52,050 bases of DNA from an uncultured Oscillospiraceae bacterium. Its GTDB lineage: Bacteria; Bacillota; Clostridia; Oscillospirales; Acutalibacteraceae. Positions 8,724 through 16,905 of this stretch are shown here, piece by piece. The notes under the pieces are model-generated. The model worked only from the letters and a program-made list of their open reading frames with translations, was not told where the DNA came from and ran no database searches. Where the stretch lies: assembly GCA_900547445.1 (NCBI GenBank), contig URGJ01000010.1, positions 1 through 52,050 on the forward strand, in the 5' to 3' direction. The position numbers and the translations under genes were made by a program. The first letter of the stretch is position 1. Every line of letters starts with the position of its first letter.

Positions 8724-9091
8724 GTTCTCTCCAATAGTATTTTGAGAGTGCCTGAAAAGCAGGTGGAAAAAGGGGGTTTGTTCTCTCCTGAGTTCTCTCC
8801 GTTCTCTCCAAGTTCTCTCTTTTTTGCTTTTTTTGAGCCATTTTTGAAACCTATTCGAACTCACGGTTTTTTGCCGCTTTTCGCCGCTTTTAGCTCGGAT
8901 TTTACCTGTAAATAAAGTAGTTTTTCTTGCATTATTTTCTTCTCCTTTCTAACACTTTCCATATCACATAACACATTCGAAATCGAATGACCTTCTTGGT
9001 TTCCGTATTCCTTAAAACCATTGATTTTACGGGCTTTTTCGGTTATTATGTTTGATAGCAGTGCGGTTAGTTCTCTCCGATAGTTCTCTCG
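8724..9091. repeat. Cluster of seven GTTCTCTCC boxes at the element end
   Basis: Plus-strand GTTCTCTC followed by C, T or G occurs at 8724, 8780, 8792, 8801, 8812, 9070 and 9083. The block 8780-8820 holds four copies spaced 9-12 bases apart. Such clusters near an attachment site could be arm-type integrase or excisionase binding sites, or replication iterons. Confidence 0.65.
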
Positions 9092-9094
9092 CAT
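8861..9094 (-). CDS. Possible 77-residue basic protein at the element end
   Basis: The open frame codes for a highly charged, helical product with a Lys-rich end (KSELKAAKSGKKP). Its N-terminal codons run through two of the GTTCTCTC boxes, and no convincing ribosome site precedes the ATG at 9094; an internal start (MESVRK or MQEKLL) would fit equally well. It resembles no family I recognise. The residue composition is plausible for a real protein, but it may be noncoding DNA carrying binding sites. Confidence 0.3.
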   Translation of the reverse strand: MRENYRRELTALLSNIITEKARKINGFKEYGNQEGHSISNVLCDMESVRKEKKIMQEKLLYLQVKSELKAAKSGKKP

Positions 9095-9214
9095 TTCGAA
9101 CTGTCAGAAGTAGTCAAAATGGAGATGGTAACCACTTTCTGCGGACAAGAGCATTTACCCTTAAAATGGGGCATTTTTCCTCAAAATCCACTAAAGCGTG
9201 TTGGGAGTAAAACA

Positions 9215-9271
9215 CTCGAAATGCTGTGTTCCCAAAAGGAACCTAGGGTTCGAATCCCTAACTCTCCGCCA
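9215..9271 (+). tRNA. 3' half of tRNA-Ser(CGA): attachment-site junction, not a full tRNA
   Basis: From the anticodon loop CTCGAAA onward the sequence reads as a tRNA: anticodon-stem 3' strand TGCTG, a long variable arm (TGTTCCC AAAA GGAACC), T-arm around GGTTCGAATCC, acceptor strand ACTCTCC, discriminator G and encoded CCA. The long variable arm and CGA loop identify serine. The 5' half does not match: the bases before 9215 do not supply D-arm, acceptor 5' strand or the expected CAGCA. The tRNA is therefore cut at the anticodon loop, as tyrosine integrases do, and the rest should be at the far end of the element outside the window. Confidence 0.85.
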
Positions 9272-9278
9272 AAAAGTC

Positions 9279-9315
9279 CAGTAAACAAGCGGGTTTACTG
9301 AGCTTTTCCTTTTTC
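9279..9315 (+). terminator. Native terminator of the interrupted tRNA-Ser gene
   Basis: CAGTAAAC pairs with GTTTACTG (8 bp, loop of six), followed by AGCTTTTCCTTTTT on the plus strand. It directly follows the encoded CCA, showing that the chromosome resumes here. Confidence 0.75.
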
Positions 9316-9367
9316 ATCAAAACATAAATTGAATGAAAATTTGCGATTTTATGCCGGTTGCATTATC

Positions 9368-9724
9368 TTAGCTTTTTTTTGAAAATATTTCACGCCCTCC
9401 CATAATAACAAGAAGTCCTCCGAATAGCTTTGCGGTGAGTTCTCCGCCCAATAGGTCGGCGGAATAAATGCCGATAACCGCGCCTAAAAGTCCCCACAGC
9501 GAGATTTTAAGCACTGTTTTCCATTTTATCTGCTTTTTTACCGCGTACACGGTTACCGCCGCCACAGCGGTCGGGATAAAAAAGAGCAAATTTATCCCCT
9601 GAGATTTAAGCTGCGGCGTGTCGGTGAAAAGCGAAAAATAAATAATAAGCACCGCTCCGCCGCCGAGTCCCATAGCGCCTATAATTCCCGAAAAAAGCCC
9701 TGCTAAAAGGGCTGCCCACTTCAT
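9368..9724 (-). CDS. TauE/SafE-type membrane transporter, C-terminal half protein
   Basis: The 118-residue product has about four membrane spans and the family's glycine-rich start (GLFSGIIGAMGLGGGAVLI). TauE/SafE exporters (sulfite, sulfoacetate or related anions) are normally about 250 residues made of two such four-span repeats. Here each repeat is a separate gene: the first ATG overlaps the stop of the 9721-10134 gene by four bases, so the two halves are translationally coupled and probably form a heterodimer. Substrate is unknown. Confidence 0.8.
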   Translation of the reverse strand: MKWAALLAGLFSGIIGAMGLGGGAVLIIYFSLFTDTPQLKSQGINLLFFIPTAVAAVTVYAVKKQIKWKTVLKISLWGLLGAVIGIYSADLLGGELTAKLFGGLLVIMGGREIFSKKS

Positions 9725-10134
9725 TTAAGCAGCAGGCGGACGCCTGCGTAAACCATAAAGCCGCCGAAAATTCTTTTAAGCCAAATAGGCGAAATTTTCT
9801 TTAAGCAGTAAGTACCTATAAGCGAGCCTAAAAGCCCTCCCGGCATAAAAATAAAGCAGTCGGACAGCCGCACGTGCCCCTTTATAAGATAAAGCGCGGC
9901 GCTTAAAACGGTTATCGGCAAGATCACCGCAACCGCGTTTGCATGCGCCTGCTTTTGGCTTAAGCCTAGCTTTTTCAGCAACGGCACGGCAATCATTCCC
10001 CCACCCGCGCCCAAAAGACCGTTCACAACCCCCACCGCAAGCCCCGCCGCGGCGGTAAGCAGATTGTTTTTTTTAGAAGAAGTCAATTCAATCACCGATA
10101 ATAGTTTTTCCGCAAACTGCGAAAATAAACGCAT
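9721..10134 (-). CDS. TauE/SafE-type membrane transporter, N-terminal half protein
   Basis: The product has 137 residues with about four spans and the repeat signature GVVNGLLGAGGGMIAVPLL. It is the upstream partner of the 9368-9724 gene, joined to it by a four-base ATGA overlap. Neither half looks frameshifted: each has its own start and complete repeat. No strong ribosome site is visible before the ATG at 10134. Family function is export or uptake of small sulfur-containing or organic anions; which one cannot be told. Confidence 0.78.
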   Translation of the reverse strand: MRLFSQFAEKLLSVIELTSSKKNNLLTAAAGLAVGVVNGLLGAGGGMIAVPLLKKLGLSQKQAHANAVAVILPITVLSAALYLIKGHVRLSDCFIFMPGGLLGSLIGTYCLKKISPIWLKRIFGGFMVYAGVRLLLK

Positions 10135-10262
10135 ATATTTGGAGCGGTTTCACATTGATAGCAACATTTGTCTATAAAATATGATATATTTTACTTGCTA
10201 AAGCAAAGGCAAATTTGTAAAATGAGGATAGAACTAAAAGCACTTTAAAGGTGGTTATTTCA

Positions 10263-10970
10263 ATGATACGCGTAACTGTATACAACGAATTTGTTCACGA
10301 AAAAACACAGGACGCCGTCAAGGCAATTTACCCGGACGGTATACATATGACATTAAAGGAGAAGCTTACGGATGATGAGATAACCGTTAAAACCGTCACG
10401 CTTGACAATGTAAACGATATTACAGACGAGCTTTTAGCCGAAACCGATATTATGCTTTGGTGGGGTCATATGCGCCACGGCGACGTTCCCGATGAGGTAG
10501 CAAGGCGGGTGCAGAACGCGGTGCTTTCGGGTATGGGAATGATTTTCCTCCACTCCGCGCACCATTCAAAGCCCTTTAAGCTACTTATGGGTACTCCCTG
10601 TAGCTTAAGCTGGCGAGAAGACGGCGACCGAGAATATGTTTGGGTCTGCGATCCGTCCCATCAGATAACGCAGGGCATTGACCGCTACATAAAGCTTGAA
10701 CACGAGGAAACCTATTCCGAGCCCTTCAGCATACCCGAGCCTGATAAGCTTATATTTATAGGCAACTACGAGGGCGGCGAGGTGTTCCGCGCGGGCTGTT
10801 GTTACAGACGCGGCTACGGTAAAATATTCTACTTCCAACCGGGTCATGAAAGCTATCCTACATATCACAACCCACAGATTATAAGAGTAATTAAAAACGC
10901 GATTCATTGGGCTTATTCCGATTACCGCAAGGGAATCGACTGCCCGATGATAGCAAAAATTGAGGGATAA
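10263..10970 (+). CDS. ThuA-like domain protein of a sugar catabolic operon
   Basis: The 235-residue product has the ThuA fold signatures: LWWGHMRHGD, the glycine/His region GMGMIFLHSAHHSKPF, and FYFQPGHESYPTYHNPQI near the end. In rhizobial trehalose use, ThuA acts with the Gfo/Idh/MocA enzyme ThuB on 3-keto sugar intermediates. The ATG at 10263 is chosen because AAAGGTGG lies 8 bases before it, better than the GTG at 10251. It is the first gene of a run of six with spacings of a few bases or overlaps, so a shared pathway is likely; the sugar is unknown. Confidence 0.82.
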   Translation: MIRVTVYNEFVHEKTQDAVKAIYPDGIHMTLKEKLTDDEITVKTVTLDNVNDITDELLAETDIMLWWGHMRHGDVPDEVARRVQNAVLSGMGMIFLHSAHHSKPFKLLMGTPCSLSWREDGDREYVWVCDPSHQITQGIDRYIKLEHEETYSEPFSIPEPDKLIFIGNYEGGEVFRAGCCYRRGYGKIFYFQPGHESYPTYHNPQIIRVIKNAIHWAYSDYRKGIDCPMIAKIEG

Positions 10971-10972
10971 CG

Positions 10973-12019
10973 ATGAAAAAAAATTTTGCAGTTATAGGCT
11001 ACGGCGGTCAGGGCGCGTGGCACACCCGTCAGATTTTGGCAAGCGATGTTGCCGCACTCACGGGCGTATACGATATCGACCCTGCTAAAAACGCCCTTGC
11101 TGAGAAAAACGGTATTCACGCCTATTCCTCTTTTGAAGAAGTATTAGCCGACAAAGCCGTTGAAACGGTTGTTATCGCCGTTCCTAACGACGACCACAAG
11201 GAGCTTGTTATCAGGTCTTTAGAGGCGGGAAAAAATGTTATCTGCGAAAAACCTGTTGAGATGTCGGTCGCCGCATTTGACGAGATGACCGCCGCGGCGG
11301 ATAAATCGGGGAAGCTTTTCACCGTTCACCAGAACAGACGGTGGGATGTTGACTATCTTGCAATGAAAAAAATTGTTGAGTCGGGTGAAATCGGCGAGCT
11401 TATTAACATTGAATCCCGTATTCACGGCTCGCGCGGTATTCCAAGCGACTGGCGCTGTACCAAATCAAAGGGCGGCGGAATGATACTCGACTGGGGCGTG
11501 CATCTTATCGACCAGATTCTGCAAATCATAAAGGAAAATGTCGTAAGAATCTACTGCACCGAGACCCACATTACCAATTCCGAGGTTGACGACGGCTTTA
11601 AGCTTACAATGTACTTTGAAAGCGGAAAAACCGCCTATGTCGAGGTAGGTACATATAACTTTATCGCTATGCCGCGCTTTTATCTGCAATGCAAAAACGG
11701 CAGTGCTATTATCGAGGACTGGCAGAAAAACGCGCAAATAGCCCGTATGAGGGCGTGGAACGAGAAAGAAGTTCTTCCGGTTCAGACCGCCGCGGGTATA
11801 ACCAAGACAATGGCTCCGCGCGATGAAATCACCCTTGATATGTATAAGGCGGAGCGTCCTCAAAGCGACGTTCACGATTTTTACCGCAATTTCTGCGCCG
11901 CGCTTGACGGTAAGGAAGAATCCGTTATTACGCATAATGAGGTACGCCGAGTTATGCAGATAATGGAGGCTTGCTTCCGCTCTTCCGAGAAAAAGCAGGC
12001 GCTTGAGGTAAATATATAA
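10973..12019 (+). CDS. Gfo/Idh/MocA family NAD(P)-dependent oxidoreductase (1 of 3)
   Basis: The 348-residue product shows the N-terminal Rossmann fold (IGYGGQGAWHTRQIL), the family motif CEKPVEM (Lys-Pro near residue 98) and the catalytic-region motif GGGMILDWGVHLIDQ, with the His and Asp usually involved in proton transfer. Such enzymes oxidise or reduce a sugar or inositol hydroxyl, often at C3. It starts two bases after the ThuA-like gene and its stop overlaps the next start (A of ATG at 12019). It is the best candidate in the operon for a ThuB-type sugar 3-dehydrogenase because all catalytic motifs are present. Confidence 0.87.
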   Translation: MKKNFAVIGYGGQGAWHTRQILASDVAALTGVYDIDPAKNALAEKNGIHAYSSFEEVLADKAVETVVIAVPNDDHKELVIRSLEAGKNVICEKPVEMSVAAFDEMTAAADKSGKLFTVHQNRRWDVDYLAMKKIVESGEIGELINIESRIHGSRGIPSDWRCTKSKGGGMILDWGVHLIDQILQIIKENVVRIYCTETHITNSEVDDGFKLTMYFESGKTAYVEVGTYNFIAMPRFYLQCKNGSAIIEDWQKNAQIARMRAWNEKEVLPVQTAAGITKTMAPRDEITLDMYKAERPQSDVHDFYRNFCAALDGKEESVITHNEVRRVMQIMEACFRSSEKKQALEVNI

Positions 12020-13017
12020 TGATAAGGCTTGCAACTGTCGGTACAAGCTCGATAACCGAAAAGTTTTTGACGGCTTGCCGTTTATCGGGTAGATATGGAT
12101 TTCACACCGCCTATTCGCGAAGTATCAAAAACGGCGAAGACTTTGCAAAAGCACAGGGGTTTAAGCATTTTTCCGACGATTTAAGGGCCGTTGCCGGAAA
12201 CCCTGATATAGATGCTGTTTACATAGCAACCCCTAATGTATTTCACTATGAGCAAAGCAGGATTTTTTTGGAAAGCGGAAAAAATGTTATCTGTGAAAAG
12301 CCTATTGCGACTGACTGCGGCAAATATGACGAGCTGCTCGCCCTTGCAAATGAAAAGGGGCTTATATACGCCGAGGCGATTATGTCCCGCCACTCTGCGG
12401 GGCGTAAGGTACTGCTCGACGCGATAAGTCAGATAGGCAGAATTTCGCAGGCGAGGATTGATTACTGCCAGCTTTCAAGCCGATATGAAAAGTTTAAAAA
12501 GGGCGAAAGGGTCAACATTTTTGATATGTCCCTTGGCGCCGGAACCCTTATGGATTTAGGCGTTTACTGCGTATATGCGGCGGTTGATTTATTGGGCACG
12601 CCCGATACCGTATCAGCCTCTGCCGCCTTTGCAGATAACGGTGCCGACCTTTCGGGAGGGGCGGTTTTAAGCTTCAAGGATTATAACGCCGTACTCTCCT
12701 ACAGCAAAATCGGGCAGTCTGCGATAGGCTCTGAAATAGTCGGCGATAAGGGCGTTGTTAAAATCGGCTCGGTTTCCCAGTACGCTGATATTTCGCTTAT
12801 AAAGGACGGCAAGGAAACACCGCTTTTAGGTATGCCCGACCGTGCCGAGGTAATGCGGGGCGAGGCGGAAAAATTCGCCGATTATATTGAAAATAGGGAC
12901 GCTTTTTTAGATGATTACAAAAGCGTTTGTGAGCTAACCCACAATGTCCATTATGTAATGGACTTAATAAAACAAAGCGCAAAAATAAAATATCCGATAA
13001 GGGAGTGCAGATTATGA
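12019..13017 (+). CDS. Gfo/Idh/MocA family NAD(P)-dependent oxidoreductase (2 of 3)
   Basis: The 332-residue product has the Rossmann start (TVGTSSITEKFL), ICEKPIAT and GAGTLMDLGVYCVYA. The catalytic-region motif has Tyr-Cys where many relatives have His (GVYCV), so it may belong to the dimeric dihydrodiol dehydrogenase-like branch, where Tyr acts. It overlaps both neighbours by one to four bases, which argues for strict co-translation. Substrate unknown, presumably a keto-sugar or glycoside intermediate of the same pathway. Confidence 0.85.
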   Translation: MIRLATVGTSSITEKFLTACRLSGRYGFHTAYSRSIKNGEDFAKAQGFKHFSDDLRAVAGNPDIDAVYIATPNVFHYEQSRIFLESGKNVICEKPIATDCGKYDELLALANEKGLIYAEAIMSRHSAGRKVLLDAISQIGRISQARIDYCQLSSRYEKFKKGERVNIFDMSLGAGTLMDLGVYCVYAAVDLLGTPDTVSASAAFADNGADLSGGAVLSFKDYNAVLSYSKIGQSAIGSEIVGDKGVVKIGSVSQYADISLIKDGKETPLLGMPDRAEVMRGEAEKFADYIENRDAFLDDYKSVCELTHNVHYVMDLIKQSAKIKYPIRECRL

Positions 13018-13928
13018 AGCTTGGAATCGTAAGCGCAATCTATGACGGTTTTACCTTTGAGGAGGCTGTCGAAAACGCCGTAAAAAACGGCTGTGAATGT
13101 ATGGAGGTCGCCTGCTGGCCTCAGGGCAAGGCAGAAAGGCGTTATGCGGGGGTGAGCCATATTGATGTTGAGAACACCTCTGACGAGTATATCGCCTACA
13201 TAAAGGATTTCTGTGCGAAAAAAGGTATTCAGATTTCCTCCCTCGCCTTTTACCCCAACACAATGGACGGAAACCTTGAAAAGAGGAACGCCGCTATAGA
13301 GCACCTTAAAAAGGTCATCAATATGAGCGCGCTTTTGGGGGTTAATATGGTTACAACCTTTATAGGCAGAGACCAGACAAAGACAGTCGAAGAAAATTTA
13401 GAACTCTTTAAAGAAATCTGGCCGCCTATTATTAAGCTTGCCGAAGAAAAGGGCGTTAAGGTAGCGATTGAAAACTGCCCAATGCTTTTCGGTGCGGACC
13501 AGTGGCCTGGCGGACAGAATCTGTTTGCCACCCCTGCACTTTGGCGTAAAATGTTTGAGCTTTTAAAGAGCGATAATTTCGGTATCAACTATGACCCCAG
13601 CCACTTTATCTGGCAGCAAATTGACTACATAAAGCCTCTTTATGAGTTCAAAGATAAGATTTTCCACGTTCACTTTAAGGATATAAAGCTCTACTCCGAT
13701 AAGCTCAACGAAGTCGGCACAATGGGTTATCCCCTCGATTATATGAGTCCAAAGCTCCCGGGGCTGGGCGATGTTGACTGGGGCAAATATGTTTCCGCCC
13801 TTACCGACATAGGCTTTGACCGCTTTGCCTGCATTGAGGTTGAGGACAAAGCTTTTGAAAGCTCAAAAGAACGTATTTTGGATTCGGTTGCACTTAGCTG
13901 CCGCTATATGCGACAGTTCGTAATATAA
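13014..13928 (+). CDS. Sugar phosphate isomerase/epimerase-type TIM barrel (1 of 2)
   Basis: The 304-residue AP-endonuclease-2-like TIM barrel has metal-site motifs VAIENCPM (Glu), NYDPSHFIW (Asp, His), VHFKD (His) and CIEVED (Glu near the end). These are the usual four metal ligands of xylose-isomerase-like enzymes. The ATG at 13014 is chosen (GGGAG 8 bases before, ATGA overlap with the preceding stop) over the GTG at 13005. In oxidoreductive sugar pathways such proteins isomerise, epimerise or eliminate 3-keto intermediates. Exact reaction unknown. Confidence 0.85.
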   Translation: MKLGIVSAIYDGFTFEEAVENAVKNGCECMEVACWPQGKAERRYAGVSHIDVENTSDEYIAYIKDFCAKKGIQISSLAFYPNTMDGNLEKRNAAIEHLKKVINMSALLGVNMVTTFIGRDQTKTVEENLELFKEIWPPIIKLAEEKGVKVAIENCPMLFGADQWPGGQNLFATPALWRKMFELLKSDNFGINYDPSHFIWQQIDYIKPLYEFKDKIFHVHFKDIKLYSDKLNEVGTMGYPLDYMSPKLPGLGDVDWGKYVSALTDIGFDRFACIEVEDKAFESSKERILDSVALSCRYMRQFVI

Positions 13929-13950
13929 ATATTTTCAGGAGGAAAAGAAA

Positions 13951-15105
13951 ATGGCAAATGTTGCAGGTTTAGACGCTTTCAAAGAAAATCAGGAAACAGC
14001 TGTTGTTGACGCGTCTAAAAAGGTAAAAATCGGTATTATAGGAACAGGCTGGATTGCTGAATCCCACATAAACTCATACAAAAAAATGCCCGATGTTGAG
14101 GTTGTCGCAATGGCTGACCTTATTCCCGGCAAGGCAGAGGCTTTCGCAAAGAAGTTTGAGATTGAAAACTGCCGTTTTTATGAAAGCGACGAGGCTTTAT
14201 TAGCCGCTGAAAAAGATTTGGATGGTGTAAGCATCTGCACCTACAACGGCACACACGCCTCCTGTGCTATCCACGCGCTTAACGCAGGCGTAAATGTTAT
14301 GCTTGAAAAGCCTTTCACCGTAACTCTCAACGAGGCTGTAGAGGTAATGAAAGCTGAAAAGAAGAGCGGTAAGATTCTCACCATCGGCTTCCAGCCCAGA
14401 ATGAGCGAGAATATGAAGATGATTAAAAAGATTGTCGATTCGGGCGAGCTCGGCAAGGTTTATTACCTGCAGGCAGGCGGTGGACGCCGCAGAGGTATCC
14501 CGACCCCGTTCGGCACGACCTTTATTGAAAAGGAAACCGCAGGTATCGGCGCTGTAGGCGATATCGGCTCTTACTCGCTTGATATGCTCTTAGGAGCTGT
14601 CGGCTATCCTAAACCGCTTACCGTTTCGGGCTACACCTCGGCTTTCTTCGGCAAAGACCCCGGTTATTATCCCACCCACCCCGAATATGCCGAAAAGTTC
14701 GGCGTTGACGATTTCGCCGCCGCTTTCGTTCGCTTAGAGGGCGATATTATTCTTGACTTCCGCATTTCGTGGGCAATGAATATGGACACCTGCGGCGATG
14801 CGCTTATCTTGGGCACAAAGGGCGGTCTGCGTATTCCCTCGACCGAGTGCTGGAACGGCGAGTTTGATACTCCCCTTAAGATTTACAAGACCATAGGCGA
14901 TGAAACCGTGGAATACACCGTGCCGCTTAAGCCTAAAGAGAATTTGTTTAGCAAGAAGCTCCGCGCCTTTGTTGATTCTATTAAGAACGGTGGCAAAGCT
15001 ACCGTTCCATCAAGCGAAATTCTCTATAACCAAGCCATTATCGACGGTATTGTTAAATCCGCTGAAGTAGGCAAAGAGGTTGAAATCAACATTCCCGAAA
15101 TCTGA
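13951..15105 (+). CDS. Gfo/Idh/MocA family oxidoreductase (3 of 3)
   Basis: The 384-residue product has an N-terminal extension of about 25 residues, then GIIGTGWIAESHI (Rossmann), EKPFTV and GIGAVGDIGSYSLDMLLG. Tyr replaces the usual His in the last motif. AGGAGG precedes the ATG. It follows the first isomerase gene by 22 bases and is followed by an intergenic hairpin (15123-15143), so its downstream neighbour may be expressed at a different level. It is the longest of the three paralogues and the most divergent, suggesting a distinct step and not redundancy. Confidence 0.85.
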   Translation: MANVAGLDAFKENQETAVVDASKKVKIGIIGTGWIAESHINSYKKMPDVEVVAMADLIPGKAEAFAKKFEIENCRFYESDEALLAAEKDLDGVSICTYNGTHASCAIHALNAGVNVMLEKPFTVTLNEAVEVMKAEKKSGKILTIGFQPRMSENMKMIKKIVDSGELGKVYYLQAGGGRRRGIPTPFGTTFIEKETAGIGAVGDIGSYSLDMLLGAVGYPKPLTVSGYTSAFFGKDPGYYPTHPEYAEKFGVDDFAAAFVRLEGDIILDFRISWAMNMDTCGDALILGTKGGLRIPSTECWNGEFDTPLKIYKTIGDETVEYTVPLKPKENLFSKKLRAFVDSIKNGGKATVPSSEILYNQAIIDGIVKSAEVGKEVEINIPEI

Positions 15106-15122
15106 TTTTCAGACAAAAATAT

Positions 15123-15143
15123 CGGCAGCCCCAAGGGGCTGCC
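15123..15143 (+). terminator. Intergenic hairpin within the sugar operon
   Basis: GGCAGCCCC and GGGGCTGCC form a stem of about 9 bp with a very short loop between the third oxidoreductase gene and the second isomerase gene. No T-tract follows, so it is more likely an mRNA-stability or partial-termination hairpin. Confidence 0.45.
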
Positions 15144-15167
15144 AAAGCTTAAAAGGAGATAATTATT

Positions 15168-15983
15168 ATGTACGATTTTCCGATTGCTTTACAACTCTAT
15201 TCTGTAAGAGATACTATGGAGACCGACTTTGAGGGTACCCTTAAAAAGGTTAAGGAATTAGGATATGACGGCGTTGAGTTTGCGGGACTTTTCGGTAATA
15301 GCGCCGCTGATATTAAAAAAATGTGCAGTGAAATCGGTCTTGTACCAATCTCCGCTCACGTTCCTTACGGCGAGCTTTTAAAGGGCGAAGAAACCTTTAA
15401 GACCTATGCCGAAATAGGCTGTAAATACATTGTTATTCCGTGGATTGGCGCGGAGTATCTCGCGGGCGGCGAGAAGAACGCCGAGTTTATAGAGAATGTC
15501 AAGAAGTTCGGCGAGCTTGCAAAAGCTAACGGAATGAAGCTTTGCTACCACAACCACGATTTTGAATTTAAAAAGGTTGACGGCGAATACAAGCTTGACC
15601 GTCTTTACAGCGATGTTTCGGCAGACCTGCTTTTAACACAGCTTGATACCTGCTGGGTGAACGTAGGCGGTGAAAATCCGTCCGACTATATACGCAAATA
15701 TAGCGGCAGAATTGAAATTATTCACCTTAAGGACTTTGTAGGCTCAAAAAGCGAGAATATGTACGGTCTTATAGGCACCGACGGCAAGGAAGCCCCCACA
15801 GAGACTACAAAATTTGAACTGCGCCCCGTAGGCTGCGGCGTTCAGGATTTCCCCGCTATACTTGAAGCCTGCAAGGAAGTAGGCGCAAAGTGGGTAGTAG
15901 TAGAGCAGGATTCGCCGAGTATGGGTAAAACTCCGCTCGAATGTGCCGAAACGAGCATTAATTATCTTAAAAAGCTTTTTTAA
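15168..15983 (+). CDS. Sugar phosphate isomerase/epimerase-type TIM barrel (2 of 2)
   Basis: The 271-residue xylose-isomerase-like barrel has YHNHDFEF, QLDTCWVNVGG, IIHLKDF and WVVVEQDS, which supply the typical metal-binding Glu/Asp/His set. AAAGGAG is correctly placed before the ATG. It closes the operon; its last 17 bases overlap the 3' end of the convergent AraC gene. It is shorter than its paralogue at 13014-13928 and has a different motif set, so the two probably act at different steps. Confidence 0.85.
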   Translation: MYDFPIALQLYSVRDTMETDFEGTLKKVKELGYDGVEFAGLFGNSAADIKKMCSEIGLVPISAHVPYGELLKGEETFKTYAEIGCKYIVIPWIGAEYLAGGEKNAEFIENVKKFGELAKANGMKLCYHNHDFEFKKVDGEYKLDRLYSDVSADLLLTQLDTCWVNVGGENPSDYIRKYSGRIEIIHLKDFVGSKSENMYGLIGTDGKEAPTETTKFELRPVGCGVQDFPAILEACKEVGAKWVVVEQDSPSMGKTPLECAETSINYLKKLF

Positions 15984-16761
15984 GCGCGTTATTCTTACTG
16001 CGGTATTCCGTGGGCGACACACCCATAACAAGCTTAAATGCGCGGTTGAACGACCGTATCGTGCCGAAGCCGACATCCTCCGAGATGTCGGCTATTTTTG
16101 TGTCCGTTTCCCGCAAAAGATTGCACGCCTCGGAAATTCTTAAGTTATTTATATATTCATTAAAATTCCGTTTAAGCCTTTTATTGATTAATCGGGATAT
16201 GTAATATTTACTCAAATGCAGTTTTTCGGACACAAGGTCAAGGGTAATATCGTCTTTAAAATTATGTGTACAGAAATCAATAATGTTATAAAACGCGGAA
16301 TTGTTTTCCGCATTCACCGTTTGAAGCCTGAGCCTCGGTAAAATACGGCTCATAATAACATTAAGATAACCGCTTATAGCAATATTTTTGTATTCTCCGT
16401 CCGAAGCATATATCCTATCAAAAATATCCCTTATTTCCACGTCGTCCGAAGAGGAAAAGCAATTGATATCAGGTATGCTTTTAGATATTTCAGCGGAAAT
16501 ACCGTATAAAATATCGGGCGAAAAAATCAAGACTATATATTCTCCGCGTTGTATCGTTCGGTAATAATGGACCTGATTGGGGAAGGTTATAAACATATCG
16601 CCCGCGTTCAGGATATAACTGTTCTTATCAGCGTATGCCACGGATTTTCCCTGCCTTACATAAATAACCTCCAGCTCTTTATGCAAATGCACCATTGGGC
16701 TTAACACTTTATCGACTGAATATCCAATTAAACGGATTCTGTTTTCATAAATAATATCCAT
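15967..16761 (-). CDS. AraC-family transcriptional regulator beside the sugar operon
   Basis: The product from the ATG at 16761 has about 264 residues (an upstream in-frame ATG at 16809 would add 16). The N-terminal half is a cupin-like sensor (LHKELEVIYVRQGKSVAYAD, GDMFITFPNQVH). The C-terminal 100 residues hold two helix-turn-helix units (LVSEKLHLSKYYISRLI and IADISEDVGFGTIRSFNRAFK, then GVSPTEYR), the standard AraC signature. It converges on the sugar operon and is the obvious candidate regulator, sensing the pathway's sugar. No strong ribosome site distinguishes the starts. Confidence 0.85.
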   Translation of the reverse strand: MDIIYENRIRLIGYSVDKVLSPMVHLHKELEVIYVRQGKSVAYADKNSYILNAGDMFITFPNQVHYYRTIQRGEYIVLIFSPDILYGISAEISKSIPDINCFSSSDDVEIRDIFDRIYASDGEYKNIAISGYLNVIMSRILPRLRLQTVNAENNSAFYNIIDFCTHNFKDDITLDLVSEKLHLSKYYISRLINKRLKRNFNEYINNLRISEACNLLRETDTKIADISEDVGFGTIRSFNRAFKLVMGVSPTEYRSKNNALKKAF

Positions 16762-16905
16762 ACTTTTCACCGTAAGAGATTTTATAACTGTAATATAACA
16801 TATGTTCAATTGATTTTCAAGGATTTCAATCAGCTGTTTCGGGTAACATAAAACCGTTGACCGAATAATATGTTAATGAACCACTTTGCTTAAGGGGCGG
16901 GGATT

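Noticed and set aside
8676..8864. Arg/Glu-rich minus-strand frames (RTWRERRELRREQ)
   Set aside because: The composition follows directly from the GTTCTCTCC repeats; two frames are open at once and neither has a ribosome site.
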